From contig JBMZFW010000015.1 in assembly GCA_049615605.1 (NCBI GenBank), positions 1 to 23,932 on the forward strand: DNA of 23,932 nt, in the 5' to 3' direction. Source of the stretch: JAQWUY01 sp049615605. GTDB taxonomy: Bacteria; Pseudomonadota; Alphaproteobacteria; JAQWUY01. The position numbers were made by a program, and so were the translations under genes. This document shows positions 15,892 to 23,398 of this stretch, piece after piece; position 1 is the stretch's first letter, and each line of letters opens with the position of its first letter. The notes below the pieces were generated by a model. It ran no database searches. It worked only from the letters and a program-made list of their open reading frames with translations, and was not told the origin of the DNA.

Positions 15892-16419
15892 ATGGGTATC
15901 TTGCACAAAAAAGAAAATCTTGAAAGAAGATATAACGCAGGAAAATCTTACAGCATCTGGCGACTTAATATTGTTAAAACTGTATTAATTATTTTTGCAC
16001 TTTCTTTCGTTGTTGTAATTGGTGGTTCAATATACCTGTCAACATTACACGGAAGTGCAATAAATGTTAAAAAAGCAATTGATAGTTCACTGGGAAATGA
16101 AGTTTATATTAAAGATTTTGAATATGAAGATGAAAATACAAAGTCTTTGATTAAGGCGGATAAAGCATATACTTATACAGAAAATACTGATTTAAGAAAC
16201 TTGGAAAAAGCCACAATCACTAGAGAAGAAGAGCAAGACCAATTAAAAGCCAACAACATTAAAATTGAATCAGAAAAAGGCAATTATGAAGCAACGGGTA
16301 ATGCCAAATATAAAAATGAAGAAGGATTTAATCTAAGTGCTGATAAAATTACCTATGATAAAAATACAGAATTAATGGAAGCCGAAGGCAACATAAAAAT
16401 CGTAATTGAAGATAAATAA
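15892..16419 (+). CDS. lptC: LPS export protein LptC
   Basis: This 175-residue bitopic protein has a single membrane anchor at about residues 28-50 (TVLIIFALSFVVVIGGSIYL) followed by a periplasmic beta-jellyroll domain rich in short alternating strands, such as KIESEKGNYEATGNAKYKNE. Sequence similarity in LptC is low, so the call rests on topology, length, the OstA-like strand pattern and position between kdsD and lptB. LptC bridges the LptBFG transporter to LptA in the periplasmic LPS path. The gene begins 5 bases after kdsD with no clear ribosome site, suggesting translational coupling. It is slightly shorter than many LptC proteins. No lptA follows it. Confidence 0.8.
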   Translation: MGILHKKENLERRYNAGKSYSIWRLNIVKTVLIIFALSFVVVIGGSIYLSTLHGSAINVKKAIDSSLGNEVYIKDFEYEDENTKSLIKADKAYTYTENTDLRNLEKATITREEEQDQLKANNIKIESEKGNYEATGNAKYKNEEGFNLSADKITYDKNTELMEAEGNIKIVIEDK

Positions 16420-16456
16420 TCTTGTTAATAATCCAAAAAAAATATAAATTGTAATA

Positions 16457-17215
16457 ATGAATAAAAAAGTAAAAACAAAAAAAGCAGATGACAGCCAAGG
16501 CGTTGTGGTAAAAAACATTGCCAAGCAATATGTTGGTCGCAATGTTTTAAAAGATGTTAATGTTCGCCTTAACAAGGGTGAAATCGTTGGTTTGCTTGGT
16601 CCTAATGGTGCGGGTAAGACTACTTGTTTTTACAGTATTTCTGGTTTTTTAAATGTTGATGCGGGCAATATCTTAATTGATGGGGTTGATGTAACACATT
16701 ACCCGATGTATGTGCGTGCACGAATGGGAATTGGTTATTTGCCACAGGAAAATTCCATATTCAGGGGCTTAACAGTTGAAGAAAACATTATGGCAATCCT
16801 TGAAAATGTTGAAGATAACAAAATTGTTCGTGAAGAAATGCTTGATTCTTTATTGGAAGAATTTTCAATTACACACCTAAGATTTTCATCTGCGCTGGGG
16901 CTTTCTGGTGGTGAACGCCGTCGTTTGGAAATTGCCCGTTGTCTTGCATCTGGTCCTTCGTATGTATTGCTTGATGAACCGCTTGCGGGTGTTGACCCAG
17001 TATCAGTTGGTGAAATCGCGGAATTAGTAGAAAAATTAAAAGATAAAAATATCGGTATTTTAATTACCGACCACAATGTAATGGAAACCCTTAAAATCGT
17101 TGACAGAGCGTATATTTTACACGATGGCAAGATATTGAAAGAGGGTAAATCAAAAGATATTGTGAAAGATAAAATGGTTCAAAAGGTTTACTTAGGAAAC
17201 CGCTTTAATTTTTAG
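16457..17215 (+). CDS. lptB: LPS export ABC transporter ATP-binding protein LptB
   Basis: This 252-residue ATPase drives extraction of LPS from the inner membrane with LptF and LptG. Walker A is at about residues 48-56 (GPNGAGKTT), the signature LSGGERRRLEIARCLA starts at residue 149, Walker B is YVLLDEP at 169-175 with following LAGVDP, and the H-loop is TDHNVMET. The Q-loop is YLPQENSIF. It matches the LptB subfamily with LSGGERRR and LAGVDP. A lysine-rich stretch of about 10 residues precedes the ABC core. In most alphaproteobacteria lptA lies between lptC and lptB and rpoN follows; neither is present here. Confidence 0.95.
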   Translation: MNKKVKTKKADDSQGVVVKNIAKQYVGRNVLKDVNVRLNKGEIVGLLGPNGAGKTTCFYSISGFLNVDAGNILIDGVDVTHYPMYVRARMGIGYLPQENSIFRGLTVEENIMAILENVEDNKIVREEMLDSLLEEFSITHLRFSSALGLSGGERRRLEIARCLASGPSYVLLDEPLAGVDPVSVGEIAELVEKLKDKNIGILITDHNVMETLKIVDRAYILHDGKILKEGKSKDIVKDKMVQKVYLGNRFNF

Positions 17216-17383
17216 TCATTATACATTTTTTTCAGAAAAATACAATAAGGGCTACTACTTATATAAATATTCTCCATAACTTGCTAGACTCAAATTGTGT
17301 GATAAAAAAAATCTTAAAAAACACACGGTCTATACATTAAAAGTATATTTTTTTTAAACAATAGTATTGGGGAGGTACTTATT

Positions 17384-17695
17384 ATGGAACTACAAATCAC
17401 AGGAAAAAACGTTGATATTGGTCAAGCCTTACCACAACATATTAAAGACAGCGTTAAAAATCTAGTTGAAAAATACTTTAAAAAAGCAACAGATGCACGC
17501 GTAATTATGCAAAAAAATGGCGGGATGTTTAAGGCTGAAATCCAAATCCATGTTAATAAATACATTAATGTTGATGCCCACGGTCTAGCCGGCGATGCAT
17601 ACAGTGCATTTGAATTGGCACTTGAACATGTGGCAAAAATGTTACGTCGTAAAAAAAGAATGGCAGTTGATAATCATCAGCCAAAAAGACACTAA
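17384..17695 (+). CDS. hpf: Ribosome hibernation promoting factor, short form (HPF/YfiA family)
   Basis: This 103-residue protein belongs to the HPF/YfiA family, which binds the 30S decoding site and inactivates ribosomes during stress or stationary phase. The sequence opens with MELQITGKNVDIGQALPQHI and has the conserved basic C-terminal helix region (HVAKMLRRKKRM). It lacks the C-terminal dimerisation domain of long HPF, so it is the short form, whereas many alphaproteobacteria carry the long form. The ribosome site GGGGAGG is very strong. A 168-base spacer separates it from lptB, in which I see only AT-rich DNA and no convincing promoter. A terminator follows the gene. Confidence 0.93.
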   Translation: MELQITGKNVDIGQALPQHIKDSVKNLVEKYFKKATDARVIMQKNGGMFKAEIQIHVNKYINVDAHGLAGDAYSAFELALEHVAKMLRRKKRMAVDNHQPKRH

Positions 17696-17741
17696 TAACA
17701 CTAACAAATTGAAATAATAATTTTTATATAATAATATAATT

Positions 17742-17772
17742 ATCAGGGGATTAATGTCCCCTGATTTTCTTT
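17742..17772 (+). terminator. Rho-independent terminator after hpf
   Basis: ATCAGGGGA (17742-17750) pairs perfectly with TCCCCTGAT (17757-17765) around a TTAATG loop, followed by TTTCTTT. It ends the hpf transcript; gloB begins 15 bases downstream, leaving little room for its own promoter unless it overlaps this element. Confidence 0.8.
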
Positions 17773-17786
17773 GTAAAGGTTAATGA

Positions 17787-18500
17787 ATGTATAAAATTGA
17801 AACAATATCCGCCCTAAGCGATAATTATTCTTACGCTATTGTAAATACAAATGACAATACGGCAATTATTGTTGATGTGCCTGAATTTGCACCAATTGAA
17901 AGATTCTTGGATATAAACAGCCTTAAGTTAACAGATATTTTGATTACCCATCACCACAGCGACCATATTCAAGGGGTTGATGAATTGGTGCAAAAAACTG
18001 GTGCAAAAGTTCACGGTAATGGGGACGATAAAAACAGATTGCCAAAACTTGATAATGAACTATTTGCGGGTAATTCTTATGAAATTAATGGAATTAACTT
18101 TGAAATATTAAAAAGCGATGGTCATACAATTGGTTGTATATCATTTTATGCCAAAGATTTGACGGCGGTATTTACTGGTGATTTATTATTTACAATGGGT
18201 GCAGGGCGAATGTTTGAAGGCACGGCTGATGTGTTTTTTGAAAGCCTGCAAAAGATAAAGGCTTTACCAAGTAAAACAATGATATATTCGGGGCACGAAT
18301 ACACATATGCAAACCTTGAATTTGCCGAAACAGTTATTGATATTGACCACAATTACAAAGCTGAATTAATGGCAAAAATAACAAGCTTTAAACCAACGGT
18401 TCCATCTTGTTTAAGCGATGAAATTAACAATAATCCATTCTTGGTTGCCGACACAGTGGATAAATTTGCAACATATAGAAAGTTAAAAGATAACTTCTAA
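17787..18500 (+). CDS. gloB: Hydroxyacylglutathione hydrolase (glyoxalase II)
   Basis: This 237-residue metallo-beta-lactamase-fold hydrolase fits glyoxalase II, which hydrolyses S-lactoylglutathione in methylglyoxal detoxification. The metal motif THHHSDH is at residues 54-60; further ligands are in SDGHTIGC, FTGDLLFTMGAGRMFEG and SGHEYT. C-terminal residues include NPFLV and a YRK motif, typical of the glutathione-binding tail. Length is slightly below the usual 250. AAAGG precedes the start. The hpf terminator sits just upstream. A more general glyoxalase II-like thioesterase role is an alternative. Confidence 0.9.
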   Translation: MYKIETISALSDNYSYAIVNTNDNTAIIVDVPEFAPIERFLDINSLKLTDILITHHHSDHIQGVDELVQKTGAKVHGNGDDKNRLPKLDNELFAGNSYEINGINFEILKSDGHTIGCISFYAKDLTAVFTGDLLFTMGAGRMFEGTADVFFESLQKIKALPSKTMIYSGHEYTYANLEFAETVIDIDHNYKAELMAKITSFKPTVPSCLSDEINNNPFLVADTVDKFATYRKLKDNF

Positions 18501-18511
18501 GTGTTAAAATC

Positions 18512-18540
18512 TTGTAATTTTTTGGTTTTTTCGCTATAAA
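18512..18540 (+). promoter_or_regulatory. Promoter of the dapF-mtaB-ftsY-yciB operon
   Basis: TTGTAA (18512-18517) and TATAAA (18535-18540) are separated by 17 bases. The expected start of transcription, 6-8 bases after the -10 box, coincides with the dapF ATG at 18547, so the mRNA may be leaderless. Confidence 0.6.
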
Positions 18541-18546
18541 AAACAT

Positions 18547-19341
18547 ATGATTATACCATTTTTAAAAATGCATGGTCTGGGTAATGATTTTGTTATTGTT
18601 GATAAAACAAAAAACATTATACCAGATGACAAACAATTAATTGTACAAATGTCTGATCGCCATACGGGGATTGGATGTGACCAATTTATCGTTTTGGATA
18701 CTTCTGAAACGGCAGATGTTTTTATGCATATTTACAACTGGGACGGAAGTGTGGCAGGTGCTTGTGGTAATGCAACCCGTTGCGTGGCTAGTTTGTATAT
18801 GGATAATAAAGATACTTGTAAAATTGAAACAATCAGCGGTATTTTGGATTGTGAAAAAATCGGAAATGATATCCGTGTTAATATGGGTATGGCAAAAACT
18901 AATTGGAATGAAATCCCCCTTGCGAATGAAACGGACGCGTCTAAACTTGAAATTGCGGGCTTTACTGGTTTCTGTGTGAATATGGGTAATCCGCATATTG
19001 TGATAACAGTTGACGATGCGGAAAAAGTTGATTTAGCAAAATTTGGCTCGCAAATTGAAAATGATCCAATTTTCCCTGATAAGGTTAATGTGGAATTTAT
19101 CTCAAAGACAGCCGACGGTGTTCGTATGCGTGTTTGGGAAAGGGGCGGAATGATAACTAAGGCTTGCGGGTCTGGTGCATGTGCGGTGTTCGTTGCTTGT
19201 AATAAGCAAGGAATCTGTGGTAATGAATTATTGGTACATTTAGACGGTGGCGATTTAACATTAAGTTATAATGAAAGCCAAGAAGTTTTAATGTGTGGTG
19301 GGTTTACAACCTCTTTCTCGGGTGATTTTAATTATGAGTAA
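18547..19341 (+). CDS. dapF: Diaminopimelate epimerase DapF
   Basis: This 264-residue enzyme interconverts LL- and meso-diaminopimelate for lysine and peptidoglycan synthesis in the cytoplasm. The two catalytic cysteines are present: C73 in GACGNATRC and C207 in KACGSGACAV. The N-terminus MHGLGNDFVIVD is the family start motif and fixes the start at 18547, since the next Met would cut it. No ribosome site is visible upstream (AAAAAACAT), consistent with a leaderless transcript. The stop overlaps the mtaB start by 8 bases (ATGAGTAA), so the genes are coupled. The order dapF-mtaB-ftsY-yciB is typical of alphaproteobacteria. Confidence 0.97.
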   Translation: MIIPFLKMHGLGNDFVIVDKTKNIIPDDKQLIVQMSDRHTGIGCDQFIVLDTSETADVFMHIYNWDGSVAGACGNATRCVASLYMDNKDTCKIETISGILDCEKIGNDIRVNMGMAKTNWNEIPLANETDASKLEIAGFTGFCVNMGNPHIVITVDDAEKVDLAKFGSQIENDPIFPDKVNVEFISKTADGVRMRVWERGGMITKACGSGACAVFVACNKQGICGNELLVHLDGGDLTLSYNESQEVLMCGGFTTSFSGDFNYE

Positions 19342-20617
19342 AGATATTGAAATCGTAACATTTGGCTGTCGCTTAAATACCTATGAATCAGAGGTAATGA
19401 AAGAACACGCCCAAAAAGCAAAGTTAAAAGATACAATTATTGTAAATACTTGTGCTGTAACTGCCGAAGCGGAACGCCAAGCCCGCCAAGCAATCCGTAA
19501 ATTAAGAAAAGAAAACCCAAATCATAAAATCATTGTGACTGGTTGTGCCGCCCAAGTCCACGCCGAAGAATTCGGTAAAATGGAAGAAGTGGACACAGTA
19601 ATCGGCAATGATGAAAAGATGCACGGGGAAACTTATGAAAAAATAAGTAATCCATTTATCGGTCACAACCAAAAGGTTAAGGTTAATGATATTATGGAAG
19701 TTAAAGAAATTTCCCCACACTTAGTGTCAAGCTTTGATGGACATACAAGGGCATTTATCCAAGTGCAAAATGGTTGCGACCACCGTTGCACTTTCTGTAT
19801 TATCCCATACGGCAGGGGCAATTCCCGTTCCGTTGGTATTGGTGAAATTGTAAACCAAGTTAAAAAACTTGTGGAACAAGGGTATAAAGAAGTTGTCTTA
19901 ACAGGCGTTGATATTTCATCGTATGGTGGTGATTTACCGGGGACGCCAACATTGGGGCAAATGGTTAAAAGATTATTGGGAATGGTGCCTGAACTTCCAA
20001 GGCTTCGCATATCATCAATTGACTGTATTGAAATTGATGAAGATTTATTCAATGTCCTTGCCACAGAAGAACGCCTTATGCCACATATGCATTTATCATT
20101 ACAATCGGGCGATACAATGATATTAAAGCGAATGGCACGCCGTCATAACCGTGAAGATATTATTTCATTAATCAATCGTTTGCGTGATGTTCGCCCAGAT
20201 ATCACATTTGGCGCCGATATTATTGCGGGCTTCCCAACGGAAACCGAAGAAATGTTTGAAAACACATTGGATATTATTAAACAATGTAATATTACTTGGG
20301 TACACGCATTCCCTTATTCGGAAAGAGAAGGCACCCCAGCAGCACGCATACCAAATAAAGTACCAATGAATATCCGTAAGGAACGCGCAAAGAAACTGCG
20401 TGAATTATCTGCTAGATTACAAAATGATTTATACCAATCACAAGTTGGTAAAAAATGCAGTATCTTAGTGGAAAAGAATAATCGTGGGTATACAGAACAT
20501 TATATACCTGTTAAACTTGAACAAACAGTGCAAGAAGGCACATTGGTTGATGTTGTTATTACTGGCTTTGAAAAGAATGAATTAAAAGGCAGTATTTTAA
20601 TGGAAGAGGCAATCTAA
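19334..20617 (+). CDS. mtaB: tRNA t6A37 methylthiotransferase MtaB
   Basis: This 427-residue radical SAM enzyme adds a methylthio group to t6A37 of ANN-decoding tRNAs, giving ms2t6A. It has the N-terminal UPF0004 domain (GCRLNTYES, NTCAVT with cysteines for the second iron-sulfur cluster), the radical SAM CxxxCxxC motif in CDHRCTFCIIPYGRG, and a C-terminal TRAM-like segment. The start at 19334 is chosen because the upstream ATG at 19295 lies within dapF and adds 13 residues with no similarity. It overlaps dapF by 8 bases and its stop directly abuts the ftsY ATG. MtaB rather than MiaB or RimO is supported by GCRLN, where MiaB has GCQMN. Confidence 0.94.
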   Translation: MSKDIEIVTFGCRLNTYESEVMKEHAQKAKLKDTIIVNTCAVTAEAERQARQAIRKLRKENPNHKIIVTGCAAQVHAEEFGKMEEVDTVIGNDEKMHGETYEKISNPFIGHNQKVKVNDIMEVKEISPHLVSSFDGHTRAFIQVQNGCDHRCTFCIIPYGRGNSRSVGIGEIVNQVKKLVEQGYKEVVLTGVDISSYGGDLPGTPTLGQMVKRLLGMVPELPRLRISSIDCIEIDEDLFNVLATEERLMPHMHLSLQSGDTMILKRMARRHNREDIISLINRLRDVRPDITFGADIIAGFPTETEEMFENTLDIIKQCNITWVHAFPYSEREGTPAARIPNKVPMNIRKERAKKLRELSARLQNDLYQSQVGKKCSILVEKNNRGYTEHYIPVKLEQTVQEGTLVDVVITGFEKNELKGSILMEEAI

Positions 20618-21826
20618 ATGGTATTTAACTGGATAAAAAAAATAACTGGTTCAGCGGAAGAAACAGAAAAAAAACAAAAAAAGAAACCAGCCAAGAAATC
20701 ATCGGCTAAAAAATCTAGTTCAAAAAAATCAAAACCTAAAAAAGCAGTTGTTAAAAAATCAGCACCTAAAAAGGCTGTGGCGAAAAAACCTGTACCTAAA
20801 AAGCCAGTTGTAAAAAAAGCCCCAACGCCAAAGCCAAAGGTTGAAAAGGTAATTGAACCAAAGGTTGAAGTCGCACAAAAACCACAAGAACAAGTAAAAG
20901 AAGAAAAGCCAAAGAAAAAAGGCGGTTTCTTTGGTAAGTTATTTTCTGGACTTAGCAAAAGTTCTAGTAAAATAAGCGAAAACATTTCTGGTGTATTTAC
21001 AAAGCGTAAACTTGACGCAGAAGCAATCCAAGACCTTGAAGATATTTTAATTCAATCTGATATGGGGGTTGAATTATCACAAAAAATGGCATCAAATTTT
21101 GCCAAGACTCGCTTTGACAAAGAAATATCTGATGACGAAGTAAAACAAGCCCTTGCGCAAGAAATTCAAACCGTACTTGAACCAGTATGTAAACCACTTG
21201 AAATTAAAAAATCACCACATGTGATATTAATGGTTGGTGTTAATGGTTCTGGTAAAACAACAACAATTGCCAAGCTTGCTCAACAATATGTTGATGATGG
21301 TAAAAAGGTTATCCTTGGTGCGGGTGATACATTCCGTGCGGCAGCCGTTGAACAATTAAAAGTTTGGGGAGAACGAATTGGTTGTGATGTTATAAGCAAA
21401 GACGAAGGGGCAGACGCTGGTTCCCTTGCTTATGAAACGGTTGAAAAGGGTGTTAATGAAAATGCAGATGTAATCATTATTGATACAGCCGGCAGACTTC
21501 ATAACAAACAAGACCTTATGGACGAACTTAAAAAGATGCACCGTGTAATTGGCAAGGTAATTCCCGATGCCCCACACGATGTTATCCTTGTACTAGACGC
21601 AACGGTTGGTCAAAATGCAATTGAACAGGTAAACCACTTTAAAGAAGCGGTTGATATAAGCGGTATTATTATGACGAAACTAGATGGTTCAGCAAAAGGT
21701 GGTGTCCTTGTAAATATTGCAAATACATTTGATATGCCGATTTATGCGGTGGGTGTGGGCGAAACTGCGGACGATTTAAATTCATTCAGTTCAGAAGACT
21801 TTGCGAAATCATTAATGGGTATCTAA
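20618..21826 (+). CDS. ftsY: Signal recognition particle receptor FtsY with long basic N-terminal tail
   Basis: This 402-residue SRP receptor GTPase docks ribosome-SRP complexes at the inner membrane. Residues from about 120 form the NG domains: G1 GVNGSGKT at 207-214, DTFRAAAVEQL, DTAGRLHN and TKLDGSAKGG. The first ~100 residues are unusual: after a short hydrophobic start (MVFNWIKKI) they are packed with Lys-Lys pairs in AKKxxxKK and PKKxVxKK units, then PKPKVEK, resembling a histone H1 or AlgP tail. FtsY N-terminal (A) domains are usually acidic or short. The start is secure because ATG abuts the mtaB stop. The lysine codons mostly use AAA, in keeping with the AT-rich background. Confidence 0.96.
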   Translation: MVFNWIKKITGSAEETEKKQKKKPAKKSSAKKSSSKKSKPKKAVVKKSAPKKAVAKKPVPKKPVVKKAPTPKPKVEKVIEPKVEVAQKPQEQVKEEKPKKKGGFFGKLFSGLSKSSSKISENISGVFTKRKLDAEAIQDLEDILIQSDMGVELSQKMASNFAKTRFDKEISDDEVKQALAQEIQTVLEPVCKPLEIKKSPHVILMVGVNGSGKTTTIAKLAQQYVDDGKKVILGAGDTFRAAAVEQLKVWGERIGCDVISKDEGADAGSLAYETVEKGVNENADVIIIDTAGRLHNKQDLMDELKKMHRVIGKVIPDAPHDVILVLDATVGQNAIEQVNHFKEAVDISGIIMTKLDGSAKGGVLVNIANTFDMPIYAVGVGETADDLNSFSSEDFAKSLMGI

Positions 21827-22345
21827 ATGTTTGAATATTTACCACTTATCGGATTTGCTGCTGCTTATTATATGTATGATATGATTACGGCAACAATTGT
21901 GCTTGTTGCATTGTCATTGGTTGTTGTGCCAGTTGCGTGGAAGAAAACTGGTAAACCGCCATATACCCATATTTTTACAGCCGTTTTATTATCAATCTTT
22001 GGGGGTTTAACTGTATTTAGCGGTGATACAACCTTTATTAAAATGAAACCAACCATTGCATCGGGTGTTTTTGCGATTATTTTATTCAGTTCAAATATTA
22101 CAAAGCTTAATGTTCTTAAAAGGGTAATGGGCGGATTTATGACAATGTCTGATAAAAGCTGGAATACATTATCAAATAACACGGGTATTTATTTTATGAT
22201 TGTTGCCATACTTAACGAATTGGTGTGGCGTAATTTTACGGAAAGCCAGTGGGTACAATTCAAAGTTTTTGGATTAACTGGATTATATGTGTTGTTTATA
22301 TTGGTTCATATTCCATTTTTCAAAAGAAATACAAAATTCAAATAA
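21827..22345 (+). CDS. yciB: Inner membrane septation protein A family (YciB/IspZ)
   Basis: This 172-residue membrane protein has about five hydrophobic segments. Family motifs include YLPLIGFAAAYY, FSGDTTFIKMKPT (cf. GDxxFIKxKPT) and NELVWRNFTESQWVQFKVFG. YciB interacts with elongation and division proteins in E. coli and is needed for normal septation in Shigella, although its molecular activity is not settled. It starts immediately after the ftsY stop with no gap and is the last gene of the operon. A short inverted repeat follows (see rejected list) but no strong terminator is visible before the tRNA. Confidence 0.93.
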   Translation: MFEYLPLIGFAAAYYMYDMITATIVLVALSLVVVPVAWKKTGKPPYTHIFTAVLLSIFGGLTVFSGDTTFIKMKPTIASGVFAIILFSSNITKLNVLKRVMGGFMTMSDKSWNTLSNNTGIYFMIVAILNELVWRNFTESQWVQFKVFGLTGLYVLFILVHIPFFKRNTKFK

Positions 22346-22395
22346 AGTAAAAAAACACTTGCATTTTATAAGAAAAGTGTTAAAAACAACTTATT

Positions 22396-22472
<77 letters not shown>

Positions 22473-22474
22473 TC

Positions 22475-22504
22475 AAAAACCCAAGGTGAATATCTTGGGT
22501 TTTT
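22475..22504. terminator. Rho-independent terminator after tRNA-Arg
   Basis: AAAAACCCAAG (22475-22485) pairs perfectly with CTTGGGTTTTT (22494-22504) around an 8-base loop, two bases after the tRNA CCA end. T and A tracts flank it on both sides, so it may work in both directions. Confidence 0.88.
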
Positions 22505-22543
22505 GTTTATGTAAATTCTTTTATTAAATAATAAGTGAAAATT

Positions 22544-23332
22544 ATGAAGGCAATAATATTTGAAGGCAATACTGACGAAAGAATTGACCGTGTTATTGAA
22601 ACGGGAAGCATTCCGTGTCATCAAAATTTTGCAAATGTAATACAAAGCCTTAATCCAAACATTAAATGTGAATACGCATTCCCAACAAGGGCTGATTATG
22701 AATTAATCGGTACTGATGAATTAAAGGGGTATGACTTTGTCTTTTGGACGGGTTCATCATTAAATGCATATGATGATATGGTTGAAGTGACAAATCAAAT
22801 TAAACAAGCCGAACTTGTGTTTGAATCGGGCACACCATTTTATGGTTCGTGTTGGGGCTTGCAAATTGCTGTAATGGCAAGTGGCGGTATGGTCGCACCA
22901 AGCAAAAATGGTTATGAATTTGGTGTGGCAAAAGACATCATAATGACAGATGCAGGGGCAAATCATCCAATGTTAAAGGGGCGTGAAAATAAACCATATG
23001 CATCATTCTGTGTTCATAATTCGGAAACAACGGTTATTCCCGATGGGGCAACATTGCTTGCGTCAAATAAACATTCAAATGTACAAGCCCTTGAAATCAA
23101 ACATAACGGTGGTATATTTTGGGGCGTACAATATCACCCAGAATTTGACAGAAAAAGATCATATCAATCAATGAAACGCAGTCGTAATGAATATGAAAGA
23201 TTGGGATTGATTGATACAAATAAAACCAACGAACAAATAATTGATGATATGATTTCTGGTTGGGAAAACGACTTAACAACAGATATCCGATTAATTGAAA
23301 TTGAAAACTTTATCAATCATTTTTCTGCTTAA
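22544..23332 (+). CDS. Stand-alone class I glutamine amidotransferase domain protein
   Basis: This 262-residue single-domain class I (triad) glutamine amidotransferase hydrolyses glutamine to feed ammonia to a partner, or acts on a gamma-glutamyl-type substrate. The nucleophile C103 is in the elbow GSCWGLQ, and the triad is completed by H198 and E200 in VQYHPEF. Start chosen at ATG 22544; a GTG at 22535 adds only three residues and has no better ribosome site. The C-terminal extension after the triad (about 60 residues, ending in NFINHFSA) is not part of the usual domain core. The partner synthetase is not adjacent, and the substrate is unknown. It sits between a tRNA terminator and an sbmA-like gene. 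Confidence 0.85.
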   Translation: MKAIIFEGNTDERIDRVIETGSIPCHQNFANVIQSLNPNIKCEYAFPTRADYELIGTDELKGYDFVFWTGSSLNAYDDMVEVTNQIKQAELVFESGTPFYGSCWGLQIAVMASGGMVAPSKNGYEFGVAKDIIMTDAGANHPMLKGRENKPYASFCVHNSETTVIPDGATLLASNKHSNVQALEIKHNGGIFWGVQYHPEFDRKRSYQSMKRSRNEYERLGLIDTNKTNEQIIDDMISGWENDLTTDIRLIEIENFINHFSA

Positions 23333-23398
23333 ATATTGCTATTAAAATAAAACTGTAATATATATCTTTTTATATTTTAATTATTAAAAGGCAATTTT

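Noticed and set aside
17216..17383. Spacer between lptB and hpf checked for promoter, small RNA or gene
   Set aside because: TTGCTA at 17281 lacks a well-spaced -10, and the only symmetry is a 5-bp TATAC/GTATA repeat; nothing supportable.
20614..20985. 123-residue antisense reading frame opposite the FtsY tail
   Set aside because: It mirrors the Lys-rich repeat (Phe/Leu-rich reverse) with no ribosome site or family similarity; it is a shadow.
22354..22381. Inverted repeat AACACTT...AAGTGTT between yciB and tRNA-Arg
   Set aside because: Seven pairs with a 14-base loop and no T run; too weak for a terminator and probably chance in AT-rich DNA.
22535..22543. GTG start for the glutamine amidotransferase
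   Set aside because: It adds three residues only, and an ATG with equal context follows; family start favours the ATG.
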